42,088 bases of DNA from Stieleria bergensis (GTDB taxonomy: Bacteria > Planctomycetota > Planctomycetia > Pirellulales > Pirellulaceae), in the NCBI GenBank assembly GCA_007745635.1, contig CP036272.1, forward strand, positions 3,321,086 through 3,363,173, written 5' to 3'. Each line of letters begins with the position of its first letter. The stretch's first letter is position 1. Both the position numbers and the translations under genes were made by a program. Below, piece by piece: positions 18,789-30,638 of this stretch. The notes beneath the pieces were generated by a model, which made no database searches, had not been told where the DNA came from, and saw only the letters and a list, made by a program, of their open reading frames with translations.

Positions 18789-20322
18789 TCAGCTGGTTGC
18801 TTTTCCACCAGTCTTGCCACTGCGCCGACATCGCCGCTACTCGGTCCGGCATCTGACTTGCGAGATCATTTAGCTCACAAGGATCGCTTTGAAGGTCATA
18901 CAGTTGCCAGGCTCCCTTGCCGATCGCAACCAGTTTGAAGCGTTGATCGCGAATGGCTTTCGCCTTTCCGAATTGCCAGTACAACGGCCAGTTTCGCTCC
19001 ATGCCCTGCTGCAGAAACGCAGGAACTAAGCTGCGACCGGGAAGGTGTTGGTTCTCTTCGACGCCTGCAAGATCCAGCATGGTGGGGACGACATCGATCA
19101 GGTGACCGACGCGATCTGTCACGGTGCCAGGCTTGATCTTACCGGGCCAGTATGCGATTAGCGGAGTCCGTGTGCCGCCTTCGAAATCGGTGGTTTTGAA
19201 TTCGCGAAACGGTGTGTTCGAAGCGTTGGCCCAGGGCTTGCCTTGTGTTAGATAGCTGGTGACTTCCCACGGCATGGTTCCCTTGACGGTCGACCGATCG
19301 GGGGAATCCGCACTCGCTCCATTGTCCGAAAGGAATAGAATGACCGTGTTGTCCAACTGTTTGTTGTCGTCTAACGCACCTAGCAGTCGACCGATGTTCC
19401 GGTCCATCCGATCAACCATCGCTGCATAGGTCGCCATCCGCAGGTCCCACCAATCTCGTTCGTTTTCAGCTACCTGATCCCAAGCACGCACTGCCTGGTT
19501 GCGTGGTGAGAGCTCCGCGCCGGGCGGCAGAATCCCCAAGGTCTGTTGCGTGGCAAAACGTTGCGTTCGGAGTAGATCCCAGCCAATGTCTTGATAGCGA
19601 CCGCGATACTTGGCAACGTATTCCGGACTAGCGTGCAACGGGTAATGCGGCGCCGTGTAAGCCAAGTAAAGCAGGAATGGTTTCGTCTCTGCTTTGTATT
19701 CGTTCAGATATCCAATGGCTTGATCGGTAAACGCGTCGGTTGTGTAGAAGTCCGGATCTTCGGGGGTAAAGGGTAAGAATTCCTGATCATCGATCGCCCA
19801 GCGACGCACCTTTTTCTTGGCAGGTTCGGGTTCAGGCCCGCGCGCATGACCCGGGTTCCAAAAGTTGCAACAGCCATCGGTCAGGCCAAAGTAACGGTCA
19901 AAGCCGCGTTGGTAGGGTGTCTGCCCTGCGTGCCACTTGCCAGTCATCAGCGTTCGGTAGCCAGCGGTGCGCAATCGTTCGCCAAAGGTTGCTGCTTTGT
20001 AATGGACCGACGCGGATGCACCCACATGTGTCCACCAGTGTCCCGTTAAAAGGGACGCACGTGTGTGTTCGCACTTCGCATTGTTATAGAACGTTCGAAA
20101 CCGCATCCCAAGTGATGCCATTCTGTCCAAGTTGGGCGTCTCAATTTCACCGCCGTAGCAACCAACATCACTCCAGCCCATGTCATCTGCCATGATCAGA
20201 ATGATGTTCGGGCGGCTGGCCGTCTGGGCGATTAACAGTGGATTGCCAAACAACAGCACGCAGAGAAAACTAAGGAGGGATCGCCATGAAACGAGAAGGC
20301 GATCGACGGCAAGGTGTCGCAT
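18757..20322 (-). CDS. Secreted arylsulfatase (sulfatase family)
   Basis: Hydrolase of sulfate esters, typical of marine planctomycetes that feed on sulfated algal polysaccharides. With the ATG at 20322 the protein is 521 residues and starts with a signal peptide (RSLLSFLCVLLFGNPLLIAQT). Metal ligands: ADDMGW (D46, D47); the formylglycine site is AKCEHTRASLLTG with Cys84 and Arg88. The usual CxPxR is CEHTR here, lacking the proline. Other landmarks: MTGKWH, FLSDNG, and a C-terminal RDQRFKLV..YDL..DP.E. A longer frame runs to 20511, but its extra residues look non-coding; ATG 20340 is an alternative. No sulfatase-maturase gene is nearby. The 3' end overlaps the response regulator gene by 32 bases. 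Confidence 0.93.
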   Translation of the reverse strand: MRHLAVDRLLVSWRSLLSFLCVLLFGNPLLIAQTASRPNIILIMADDMGWSDVGCYGGEIETPNLDRMASLGMRFRTFYNNAKCEHTRASLLTGHWWTHVGASASVHYKAATFGERLRTAGYRTLMTGKWHAGQTPYQRGFDRYFGLTDGCCNFWNPGHARGPEPEPAKKKVRRWAIDDQEFLPFTPEDPDFYTTDAFTDQAIGYLNEYKAETKPFLLYLAYTAPHYPLHASPEYVAKYRGRYQDIGWDLLRTQRFATQQTLGILPPGAELSPRNQAVRAWDQVAENERDWWDLRMATYAAMVDRMDRNIGRLLGALDDNKQLDNTVILFLSDNGASADSPDRSTVKGTMPWEVTSYLTQGKPWANASNTPFREFKTTDFEGGTRTPLIAYWPGKIKPGTVTDRVGHLIDVVPTMLDLAGVEENQHLPGRSLVPAFLQQGMERNWPLYWQFGKAKAIRDQRFKLVAIGKGAWQLYDLQSDPCELNDLASQMPDRVAAMSAQWQDWWKSNQLINSNGAGKAR

Positions 20323-21116
20323 GATTTCAGCGGGGCGCATCAGATTCTCAGCAAGCGATGGGGCTGGGGGGCAAGTCAAGTCGTTGTCGTACGCGACGAC
20401 CTCAAATGCAGACGAGGCAGGCGCTAGGATACCGTTGTCGTTTTGCATGGGCAAATAGGGCCGATCGGGGGGCTTTCTGAAATTGAAGGACCGGGCGCGG
20501 CAAATTGCCACGCCTGCGGCGGCCCAAAAAAAAGCGTCGAGACTTCCTCTTTTTTACCGCCCCGTTTTGAGCCGGACGCTCTGCCAAAGCCCCGGTTTTC
20601 TGGCTTTTTTCCGAAGATGCGGAACGCGACCGCAGTGATTTTAGAAAAACTGGCGGCTCCCTGACAATTCTTGTGTTCGTCTCTGCTCCGTCTGCGTTGT
20701 CAAAAGGGTGCTTTCTGGTTGCGAAACTTCTCCAGACAAGTACATTGATTGATACTGGCTGGGGGGGAGCAAACAGCGGTTCGAACTCCTTCGGGCCCAG
20801 TGATTGATTTTTGTAATTCTCCAGACGGCACCCCGATTGGCTTGCTTGAGCGCTAGTCAAACGGTTAAAATACTGTGCCAGCACAATCGGTAAGCTACCC
20901 GTTAGCTCACCGGGACGCTGCTGGACCACACACACCCTACCACCATTCCCCAACTACAATACAAGCCTTCCATGTTGGGTTTGTGTTGCCCACCCCCGCC
21001 CTTTCTGGGGCAAAATCCAACCGATCAGAAGTCGTCGCCAAGCTCGTCTAGCGATGCGAAATGCAAGGTTGCAGCTGATTGGTTCAACCACCTAACCACA
21101 TTGATGGAGTCGTGAG
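20323..21116. other. Long intergenic region with hairpins between divergent genes
   Basis: This 794-base gap separates the sulfatase from the DUF1501 gene, so both promoters lie here. Notable structure: an almost perfect hairpin at 20494-20514 (GGCGCGGCA/TGCCACGCC, loop AAT, one mismatch), A-runs and T-runs around 20525-20560, and a terminator-like hairpin at 20586-20610. A 183-residue minus-strand frame crosses it but has no domain and an odd composition. A small RNA is possible; I cannot identify one. Confidence 0.45.
20586..20610 (+). terminator. Terminator-like hairpin with T-run
   Basis: AAAGCC and GGCTTT form a six-base stem around a ten-base loop, followed by more T residues and then CCG. 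It points in the + direction, yet no + strand gene lies upstream, so it would have to end a small RNA or an antisense transcript of the sulfatase promoter region. Weak stem; chance is possible. Confidence 0.3.
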
Positions 21117-22418
21117 ATGCGTTGCAAAGGAAACCCGTTCAGTCGCCGTGGATTCTTGGCCGCAGGCACTTTGGGAGGCATTGGCCTAAGCTTGCCAGAG
21201 CTTCTAATGCGTCAGGCAATGGCTGAGCAAAAACACTATGACTTTGTCGAAGCGAAGGCGAAGAGCGTGATCCACGTTTATCTCCCTGGTGGCATGGCTC
21301 AGCAAGAAAGCTTTGACCCCAAGCCCTATAGCCCGATGGAATATCGCGGTGAAATGCGAACCATCAAGACCAATACGGGTGAAGTGGTCAGTGAGACGAT
21401 TCCCCAGTTGGCCAAGCGGGCTGACAAGTTCAGCGTCATTCGCTCGATGACCCACGGTGAAGCGGCTCACGAACGGGGCACGCACAACATGTTCACCGGT
21501 TACAAGCCGAGTCCCGCGCTGAAGTACCCATCCTTCGGTGCCGTCGTCAGTCATGAATACGGTCCACGCAAAAACCTGCCTCCCTACGTTTGCATTCCCA
21601 ACGTTCCCAATGAGTTCGCCGGCACGGGCTACTTGCCCAGCAGCTACGGCGGATTTGCACTGGGTTCAGATCCAGCGCAAAGCAACTTCAAGGTTCGCGA
21701 TTTGAATCTTGCCAGTGGCGTTGACGAGCAACGGTTTATGCGTCGCAAGCAAGCTCTGGCTACCGTCAACAACCAGTTTGTCTCGACCAGTTCGGCCGAC
21801 AGTGTTGGGGCGATGAACACCTTCTACGAGCGAGCTTACAGCTTGCTAGACACTCCAGAAGCAAAGCTGGCCTTTGACATCGAGAAAGAAGATCCAAAGC
21901 TGCGTGATAAGTACGGCCGCAATCAAGCCGGTCAGCGATTGCTGATGGCTCGCCGCCTGGTGGAAGCTGGCACGCGGTTGGTCACACTGACCTACGGTGG
22001 CTGGGACATGCACAATAACATTACTTCCAGCTTCAAGAGCACCATGCCATCGCTTGATGTCGCATTGTCCGCTCTGCTGGACGATCTGTCCGAGCGTGGC
22101 CTGCTGGATGAAACCTTGGTGATGGTCAGCAGTGAATTCGGTCGTACCCCCAAAATCAACGCCACCGCTGGCCGTGATCACTGGCCGAAGGTGTTCAGCG
22201 TGATGCTCGCCGGTGGTGGTATCAAAGGTGGCATGATCTACGGTGCCTCCGATTCAACCGCTTCTGAGCCTGATCAAGACCCCGTGTCACCAGCTGACTT
22301 GGCCTGCACAATGTACCGTTGCCTGGGCATCGTTGCTGACAAGGAACTGATGGCTCCTGGCGATCGTCCGATTGAAATCGTCGACGGTGGTCAACTGATC
22401 GAACCGCTGATGGTTTGA
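21117..22418 (+). CDS. DUF1501 family exported protein
   Basis: A 433-residue DUF1501 protein, a family with an alkaline-phosphatase/sulfatase-like fold expanded in planctomycetes. The N-terminus carries a twin-arginine signal (SRRGFLAAGTLGGIGLSLPELL), so it is exported folded. Family segments: VIHVYLPGGMAQQESFDPKP, SMTHGEAAHERGTHNMFTGY, GWDMHNNI, SSEFGRTPKIN, GRDHWPKVFSVMLAGGGI and VSPADLACTMYRCLGI near the end. A good Shine-Dalgarno GGAG sits seven bases before the ATG, unusual in this window. Its place ahead of PPC, DUF1549/DUF1553 and cytochrome-WD40 genes on one strand is a recurring planctomycete arrangement; the process it serves is unknown. Confidence 0.93.
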   Translation: MRCKGNPFSRRGFLAAGTLGGIGLSLPELLMRQAMAEQKHYDFVEAKAKSVIHVYLPGGMAQQESFDPKPYSPMEYRGEMRTIKTNTGEVVSETIPQLAKRADKFSVIRSMTHGEAAHERGTHNMFTGYKPSPALKYPSFGAVVSHEYGPRKNLPPYVCIPNVPNEFAGTGYLPSSYGGFALGSDPAQSNFKVRDLNLASGVDEQRFMRRKQALATVNNQFVSTSSADSVGAMNTFYERAYSLLDTPEAKLAFDIEKEDPKLRDKYGRNQAGQRLLMARRLVEAGTRLVTLTYGGWDMHNNITSSFKSTMPSLDVALSALLDDLSERGLLDETLVMVSSEFGRTPKINATAGRDHWPKVFSVMLAGGGIKGGMIYGASDSTASEPDQDPVSPADLACTMYRCLGIVADKELMAPGDRPIEIVDGGQLIEPLMV

Positions 22419-22501
22419 TCCGTTCGGTTATCGGTTCCCAAGCCAACGTGTGAGGCGCCCGATACTGCGGCGTGGGACGCCCGAAGGTCCAGCCGAGATG
22501 A

Positions 22502-22526
22502 ATGCCTGCCACACGTTGGCAGGCAT
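22502..22526. terminator. Perfect 10-base-pair hairpin after the DUF1501 gene
   Basis: ATGCCTGCCA and TGGCAGGCAT pair perfectly around loop CACGT, 84 bases after the DUF1501 stop. There is no T-run after it, so it is either a non-canonical terminator, an mRNA-stabilising stem or a protein-binding palindrome. The rest of the gap up to 22893 shows nothing else. Confidence 0.5.
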
Positions 22527-22893
22527 CCGTAATCAATACCATGCTGGTGCTGCAGAGCGGCCCAGTTGTTTTCGGGCAGAAACCTGGTTTCTGTCGGGGC
22601 TTTGCCCAAACACCCCACCACTACAATGGCAAACGCCATTCCCACCTTACTTGGTGATTTTCCATCGGCAGATTCATTCCCCGTCCTGATGGACTAGAAT
22701 CTGACGATGCTGCCAACTCCCGCTGGCAGTCGAAAACCACTTGCACACACCTATCCCTGCTGCTGCAATGGTCGATCTTTGATCAGATCCGCCATCGTTG
22801 GTGGCTTTTCGCTCGCTGTGCGACACTGCGATGTGCCAGTCACTCTGGCAATCGTCTTGTGTACCGTGATGCAATCATCCTAAGCACCGTCCC

Positions 22894-25398
22894 ATGATCG
22901 TGATCGGATTAACGATGAGCTTGAAAACAAACCCCCTGCTTGATGTCCGCCAATCAATGTTGCGTCGCCTGTGTTACGTCATGGCCATCTGTTGCGGCCT
23001 TGCGTTGCTCCCGACTGGGAATGCTTTTGCGACCTTGCCTGTGGTCACCAAGATCACTCCCTGCGGCATCGTTCGCGGACAGGAAACGGTGATCACGTTA
23101 GCCGGTAGCCGTCTTGACGACGCTCATCAAGTGCTTTGCGATTTGCCCGGCATCGAAATCCTGGAAGTCAAGCCGATCGGTGGCAACAAGGTCGAAGTCA
23201 AGCTCAGGACCGATTCAAATCTCACGCCGGGTTTGTATCCCATTCGTTTGGTCACCAAGAGCGGCATCGCCAACCTGCGTTTGCTAGGCGTTGGACAGAT
23301 CCCGGTTGTGAATGAAGTCGAACCAAACAATGACTTTGCAGCTCCGCAAAAGATTGATCTCAATTGCACCATCGAAGGTGTCGTGACCCGCGAAGACATT
23401 GACTACTTTCAGGTCGCTCTGAAGGCCGGCCAGACGCTGAACGTAGAAGTCGATGGGCTGCGTTTGGCCTATTCGCTGAACAACCAGAACATTCTGGACC
23501 CCTACATTGCGATCTTGGATGAAGGGCGTTTCGAAGTCGCTTCCAGCGATGATTCGGCTCTCTTGCAACAAGACGGTTACTGCACGTTTAAAGCACCCAA
23601 AGACGGTGTGTACACGGTGATGATCCGGGACAGTTCTTTCCTTGGCAGCGCCGTGGGGCTTTATCGATTGCACATCGGCGACTACCCACGGCCCTTGGCT
23701 GTCTTTCCTGCCGGTGGTCAACCCTCCAGTCAGCTGAAAGCCAAACTGTTGATGGCAGACGGGAGTGAGCAGGAAACGACCTTTGAACTGCCCGCAGACA
23801 ACACCTACCTGCATGGCTTGGCCACACAGACCGCTTCCGGCGTTAGCCCGTCGCCTAACTGGGTGCGTGTGAACGAGTTGCCTGTCGCCTTGGAGCAGGA
23901 GCCAAACGACGATCGCCGCAAAGCTCCCGTCGTGCCCGTCCCAGGTGCTTACTGCGGCATGATCGAAAAGCCCGGTGACTTTGATTGTTTCTCGTTCGAG
24001 TGCAAAAAAGGAACTCGGTATCGCGTTGAGGTCTTTGCCCGTCACTCGCTGCGATCACCGTTGGATCCAGTCATCAATGTCTACAATCCCAAGGCCGCAA
24101 CGCTGGTCAGTGGTGACGACAGTGGGGGCAAGATCGACCCGGCGGTCGAGTTTACCGCCGCAGAAGACGGCAAGCACACCGTGCGGATCTATGATCACTT
24201 GCGTGGAGGCAGCCGTTTGCATCAATACCGCATCGAAGTCACGATGCCTCAGCCTCACGTGAAACTGACTCTGAAGCAACTGCGACGTAACGAAACCGAA
24301 CGAACAGCCGTTCCCGTCGGTGGTTCGATGGCAATCGTCGTGACCGCTGCTCGCGATCGCTACAACGGCGAAGTCAATCTATCACTGGACGGTTTGCCGG
24401 AAGGCGTTACCGCAACCACGTTTCCAATGCCTCCTGGCCGACCAGAAGTTCCCGTGCTGTTGACGGCTGCGGCCGATGCGAAACATAACGCTTCGTTGTA
24501 CAGCATGACCGCTAAAGGTGACGAAAAGAGCCCATTGGTTGGTGGTCGTCTGAGCCAAACTCACAACTTGGTCTTGGGACAAAACCAACGAGCTATGTTT
24601 ACTCATCGTACCGAGCGAGCTGCAGCGGCAGTGACCGACGCGGCACCGTTCACCATTGAAATGGTTCAGCCTAAAACGCCGATCGTCCGGAACGGCAGCA
24701 AAAGTTTGATTGTGCGAATCAAAAAGAACGAAGGCTTTGACGAACGCGTCACCCTGAGAACGCTGTACAACCCACCAGGGGTCGCCATCAATAACAGTCG
24801 CTACATCGACAAAGGGAAAACAGAAGCTGCCATTCCAATCACTGCCAATGGTGGCGCTGGGATTGGAACTTGGCCCTTGATCTTGCTTGCCACATACAAC
24901 TCGTCGACTGGACAAGCTCAGATCGCTACCAACCCGATCATGCTGGAAGTTCAGGATTCGTTGTTCTCATACACCTTTCCCAAGTCGGCCGGAGAATTGG
25001 ACACCGAGGTCACCGTCGCGGTGCCGTTGACCATTAACCGCGACCTTCCCGGTGCGGCGGAAGCCGAATTGGTTGGCCTGCCCGCTGGCGTCACCAGCGA
25101 CGCAGTCAAGCAACCAGTCCCGGCTGGTGCCGAGAGCGTTAGCTTCCCATTGAAGATTGCCAAAGACGCCCGTGTTGGATTACACAAGACATTAAGCATT
25201 CGAACGCGTGTGACGGTGGGCGATGAAGTCATCATGCAAACCAACGGTGTTGGCGAGCTACGCATCGACAAGCCTTTGCCGCCGAAGGTTGAAAAACCCA
25301 AAGAAGAAAAAACAAAGCCCAAAGCGGCTCCCAAACCGGCTGCTCCAAAGCCACTGAGCCGACTGGAGCAATTACGGCAAATGAAAAAGCAAGAGTAA
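22894..25398 (+). CDS. Secreted protein with PPC (pre-peptidase C-terminal) domains
   Basis: An 834-residue surface or periplasmic protein. A signal peptide follows a short positive N-terminus (MLRRLCYVMAICCGLALL..NAFA). An Ig-like segment at about 55-130 (PVVTKITPCGIVRGQETVITLAG) is followed by two PPC beta-sandwich domains: EVEPNNDFAAPQKI...EDIDYFQVALKAG and EQEPNDDRRKAPVV...GDFDCFSFECKKG. The middle and C-terminal parts are further beta-rich repeats, and the tail is a Lys/Pro/Ala-rich linker ending RLEQLRQMKKQE. No enzymatic motif is visible; adhesion or structural use in the envelope is an inference. ATG 22915 (MSLKTNP) is an equally good start. It probably belongs to one transcription unit with its neighbours. 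Confidence 0.87.
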   Translation: MIVIGLTMSLKTNPLLDVRQSMLRRLCYVMAICCGLALLPTGNAFATLPVVTKITPCGIVRGQETVITLAGSRLDDAHQVLCDLPGIEILEVKPIGGNKVEVKLRTDSNLTPGLYPIRLVTKSGIANLRLLGVGQIPVVNEVEPNNDFAAPQKIDLNCTIEGVVTREDIDYFQVALKAGQTLNVEVDGLRLAYSLNNQNILDPYIAILDEGRFEVASSDDSALLQQDGYCTFKAPKDGVYTVMIRDSSFLGSAVGLYRLHIGDYPRPLAVFPAGGQPSSQLKAKLLMADGSEQETTFELPADNTYLHGLATQTASGVSPSPNWVRVNELPVALEQEPNDDRRKAPVVPVPGAYCGMIEKPGDFDCFSFECKKGTRYRVEVFARHSLRSPLDPVINVYNPKAATLVSGDDSGGKIDPAVEFTAAEDGKHTVRIYDHLRGGSRLHQYRIEVTMPQPHVKLTLKQLRRNETERTAVPVGGSMAIVVTAARDRYNGEVNLSLDGLPEGVTATTFPMPPGRPEVPVLLTAAADAKHNASLYSMTAKGDEKSPLVGGRLSQTHNLVLGQNQRAMFTHRTERAAAAVTDAAPFTIEMVQPKTPIVRNGSKSLIVRIKKNEGFDERVTLRTLYNPPGVAINNSRYIDKGKTEAAIPITANGGAGIGTWPLILLATYNSSTGQAQIATNPIMLEVQDSLFSYTFPKSAGELDTEVTVAVPLTINRDLPGAAEAELVGLPAGVTSDAVKQPVPAGAESVSFPLKIAKDARVGLHKTLSIRTRVTVGDEVIMQTNGVGELRIDKPLPPKVEKPKEEKTKPKAAPKPAAPKPLSRLEQLRQMKKQE

Positions 25399-25555
25399 TC
25401 CGCTTGCAAGTTTGTTTAGCAAGCCCGGTTCCCGCCGGCGTTTGCTGCACGTTTTTGATCGACTCGATTATCCAATGTGGCATAACGAGTTTGCTTCCCA
25501 TTGATTCAACTGATCGGACGAACCGAACGGATTCCTAGCAACCCGTAGTTTGAAA

Positions 25556-28021
<2,466 letters not shown>

Positions 28022-28149
28022 TTGCTGCCCCAGTCCAATTGAATAGTCCCGCAACAAACACGCGTTGTTGCGGTCATTGTTGCCAGCCTTTTGTCTGCCG
28101 TGAACGAAGTTCTCCACCCCCTCACCGCAGATCGCCCCTTGATCGACGA

Positions 28150-30036
28150 ATGACCATGAATTTGCGTCCAGCCTGTGTCCCACTTCTGATTCTGTTTGCA
28201 GGTGTCTTGACTCAAGACTCTATTGTTTCGGCTGCCGATGAAGCTGTTAAGAAGGTGACTTTCGAAGACGATGTACTGCCCGTATTTAGGCAGTATTGTC
28301 TCAATTGCCATCACCAAGGTGAAAAGAAAGGTGGCCTCGCCCTGGATACCTTCGGTTCCACAATGGAAGGCGGCGGTAGCGGCGAAGTCGTGTTTGATGA
28401 CGGCGACGCTGAAGGCAGTCGATTGTGGCAGTTGGTCAACCACGATGACACTCCCGTTATGCCTCCCAAAGCTGACAAAATGCCAGCTGACAAGTTGGCA
28501 ATCATCCGCTCGTGGATCGAAGGCGGTATCCTGGAGAACTCGGGGTCCAAAGTTAAGAAGAAAGCTGCCAACCCGTTGACATACACTCCGACTGGAGGCG
28601 GTAAACCTGAAGGCCCAGTGGCAATGCCTGAGTCGGTTTCTCTGGAGACCGTTACCGAAACTTCGCGGCCTGCGGCTGTTACTGCGATCGCCGCCAGCCC
28701 TTGGGCGCCGGTTGTTGCCGTGGCCGGACAAAATCAGATCGTCTTGTATCACACTGATACTTCAGAACTGCTGGGTGTCATTCCTTTCCCAGAAGGTGTT
28801 GCACAGGATTTGCGTTTCAGTCGCGACGGCTCGTATCTCATTGCCGGTGGTGGCGAGCACTCGGCAAGCGGAATCGTGGCGATCTATGACGTGAAGACCG
28901 GTAACCGTGTCGGAAGTGTTGGCGACGAATTTGATGTGGTCTTCGGTGCCGATGTCAACGAATCCATGTCAAACATTGCTCTGGGGGGACCGCAGAAGAT
29001 GCTGCGGATCTACGATATCCCCACCGGTGAGCGATTGTTTGATATCAAGAAACACACCGATTGGATCTATTCGGTTGCCTACAGTCCCGACGGAGTCCTC
29101 GTAGCCTCTGCGGATCGTTCCGGTGGACTCTGCGTTTGGGAAGCCGAGACAGGTCGCTTGTATCTCAATCTGATTGGTCACAAAGGCGCAATCTATAAGC
29201 TCGCCTGGCGTGATGATTCAAATGTTCTGGCCAGTGCCAGTGCTGATGGAACCGTTAAACTGTGGGAGATGAATGGCGGCAAAGCCATTCGCTCGATCAG
29301 TGCTCACGGTGGTGGCGCGACCAGTGTTTGCTTTGATCACCAAGGCCGCCTCGCAACCGCAGGGGTTGATAATCGAGCCAAACTTTGGGCTGCCGATGGG
29401 AAATTGCTCAAGGAGTTCACGAACTGTACGGAAGACGCTTTGGAAGTCGCTCTGTCCCACGATGGCAAACGCATCATCTTCGGTGACTGGAACGGCGCGA
29501 TCTTCAACGCCTCGACAGATGATCCCAAGGTCGTCGTCGCTCTGAAGTCGAATCCGCCGTCCTTGCAAGCTCGTCGTGATCAGCTCAAACAGAAACTCGT
29601 TGCCGCTCAGGCAACCGCTGTCAAAGCCAAAGCAAGCGTGGATCAACTGGCGGCAGCCTCCGCAGCGGCCAGTAAAGCCGTCACTGACATTGATAACGCA
29701 GTCAAAGCCGCCAATGGTGTGATGCAACAGAAACAAGTCGAAGCTCAAAAGAGCCAGACGACCGTGGCTGGTCTGGAGAAGTCCTTGGCCGCACTTCGAA
29801 GCCAGTTGGAGGCCCAGACAAAACAACTTGAACAGCAGAAAGCAGCGATCAGTGCCCAGCAAGCTGCGATCGCAAAAGCGAAGGCGGATGCAGCCAAACT
29901 GACGGCAGCCCGTCCGGCTGCTGAAGCAACAATGAAGGATGCTCAAGGAAAGATCGGGGGCGCAAAAGCCGCACTCGATGCAGCCAATGCTTCGGTGGGG
30001 TCGTTGCAGAAAGCACTTGAGATGCTCGGAAAGTAA
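28150..30036 (+). CDS. Exported c-type cytochrome with WD40 repeats and C-terminal coiled coil
   Basis: A 628-residue protein with a signal peptide (NLRPACVPLLILFAGVL..VSAAD). A planctomycete-type cytochrome c domain follows: heme motif CLNCH (C50, C53, H54) and the distal methionine region TPVMPPKADKMPADKLAIIRSWIEGG. Then a WD40 propeller from about 170 to 470 (repeat ends such as VLYHTD, VAIYDV, LRIYDI, LCVWEA, VKLWEM, AKLWAA), and a long Ala/Lys/Gln coiled coil from about 475 to the end. The propeller suggests protein binding, the coiled coil oligomerisation or spanning of a gap. A start at 28039 is open, but the added stretch is Cys/Arg/Pro-rich and unlikely. It is the last gene of the four-gene secreted block. 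Confidence 0.92.
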   Translation: MTMNLRPACVPLLILFAGVLTQDSIVSAADEAVKKVTFEDDVLPVFRQYCLNCHHQGEKKGGLALDTFGSTMEGGGSGEVVFDDGDAEGSRLWQLVNHDDTPVMPPKADKMPADKLAIIRSWIEGGILENSGSKVKKKAANPLTYTPTGGGKPEGPVAMPESVSLETVTETSRPAAVTAIAASPWAPVVAVAGQNQIVLYHTDTSELLGVIPFPEGVAQDLRFSRDGSYLIAGGGEHSASGIVAIYDVKTGNRVGSVGDEFDVVFGADVNESMSNIALGGPQKMLRIYDIPTGERLFDIKKHTDWIYSVAYSPDGVLVASADRSGGLCVWEAETGRLYLNLIGHKGAIYKLAWRDDSNVLASASADGTVKLWEMNGGKAIRSISAHGGGATSVCFDHQGRLATAGVDNRAKLWAADGKLLKEFTNCTEDALEVALSHDGKRIIFGDWNGAIFNASTDDPKVVVALKSNPPSLQARRDQLKQKLVAAQATAVKAKASVDQLAAASAAASKAVTDIDNAVKAANGVMQQKQVEAQKSQTTVAGLEKSLAALRSQLEAQTKQLEQQKAAISAQQAAIAKAKADAAKLTAARPAAEATMKDAQGKIGGAKAALDAANASVGSLQKALEMLGK

Positions 30037-30060
30037 GTTCGCGCTGCGTGGTTCTTGCTC

Positions 30061-30127
30061 GGTCACAAGCGTGACCGGTTGCCGTCACTGTCGATGAGTC
30101 AGCGGAACCACCGCTGGGGTTGGTTCC
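30061..30127. terminator. Two hairpins after the cytochrome-WD40 gene
   Basis: A six-base-pair stem GGTCAC/GTGACC with loop AAGC (30061-30076) is followed by GGAACCA/TGGTTCC around a ten-base loop (30104-30127). They lie 25 and 68 bases after the stop at the end of the putative operon, a fitting place for termination, although neither has a T-run. The rest of the gap up to 30638 shows no supported gene. Confidence 0.4.
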
Positions 30128-30638
30128 GTGGGGCCGCCGCCAGACCTTTGGCTTCTTTGAATCCCGATGCTGACGTTGATTCGCCAGTGGTTGGTGGCAT
30201 GTCGTTGCGGCTGCCATTGTCTTTTCTACAGGTTTTGTCGTTTGCGCGCCCAGGGCGGCACTCCGTATGAACCTCTCTTACGATCTGCACGTACAAAAGC
30301 AGTTTGGCTCTCTGCAATTGACGTTCCAATTATGTGGATCGCCTGTCCGTTGTTCGCGGCTGTTGAAGGAATCACGACCAATCGCTTGACGCGCAAATTC
30401 ACCTGCAAAGTCGGCGGTTTCTTTTAGCGACAAGCTAGGCTTGCAAAGTGGCAGATCCCCTGAGTATTGGGACGTAGATTTCGCAAGATTGGCGGGTACA
30501 TTCTGTTCTCAGTGGACTTCGTTTGATGTTGCCCACTTTGGTGCGTCGACTACATTCTCCACCATCAATGATCTGTACAATTGCAGTCCTACGGCAGATC
30601 GTAATCACTTTGACGAACCATTAACCCCACCGGATTTG

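Noticed and set aside
20402..20953. 183-residue minus-strand frame upstream of the sulfatase
   Set aside because: Arg/Ser/Pro-rich composition and hairpins inside it argue for non-coding DNA.
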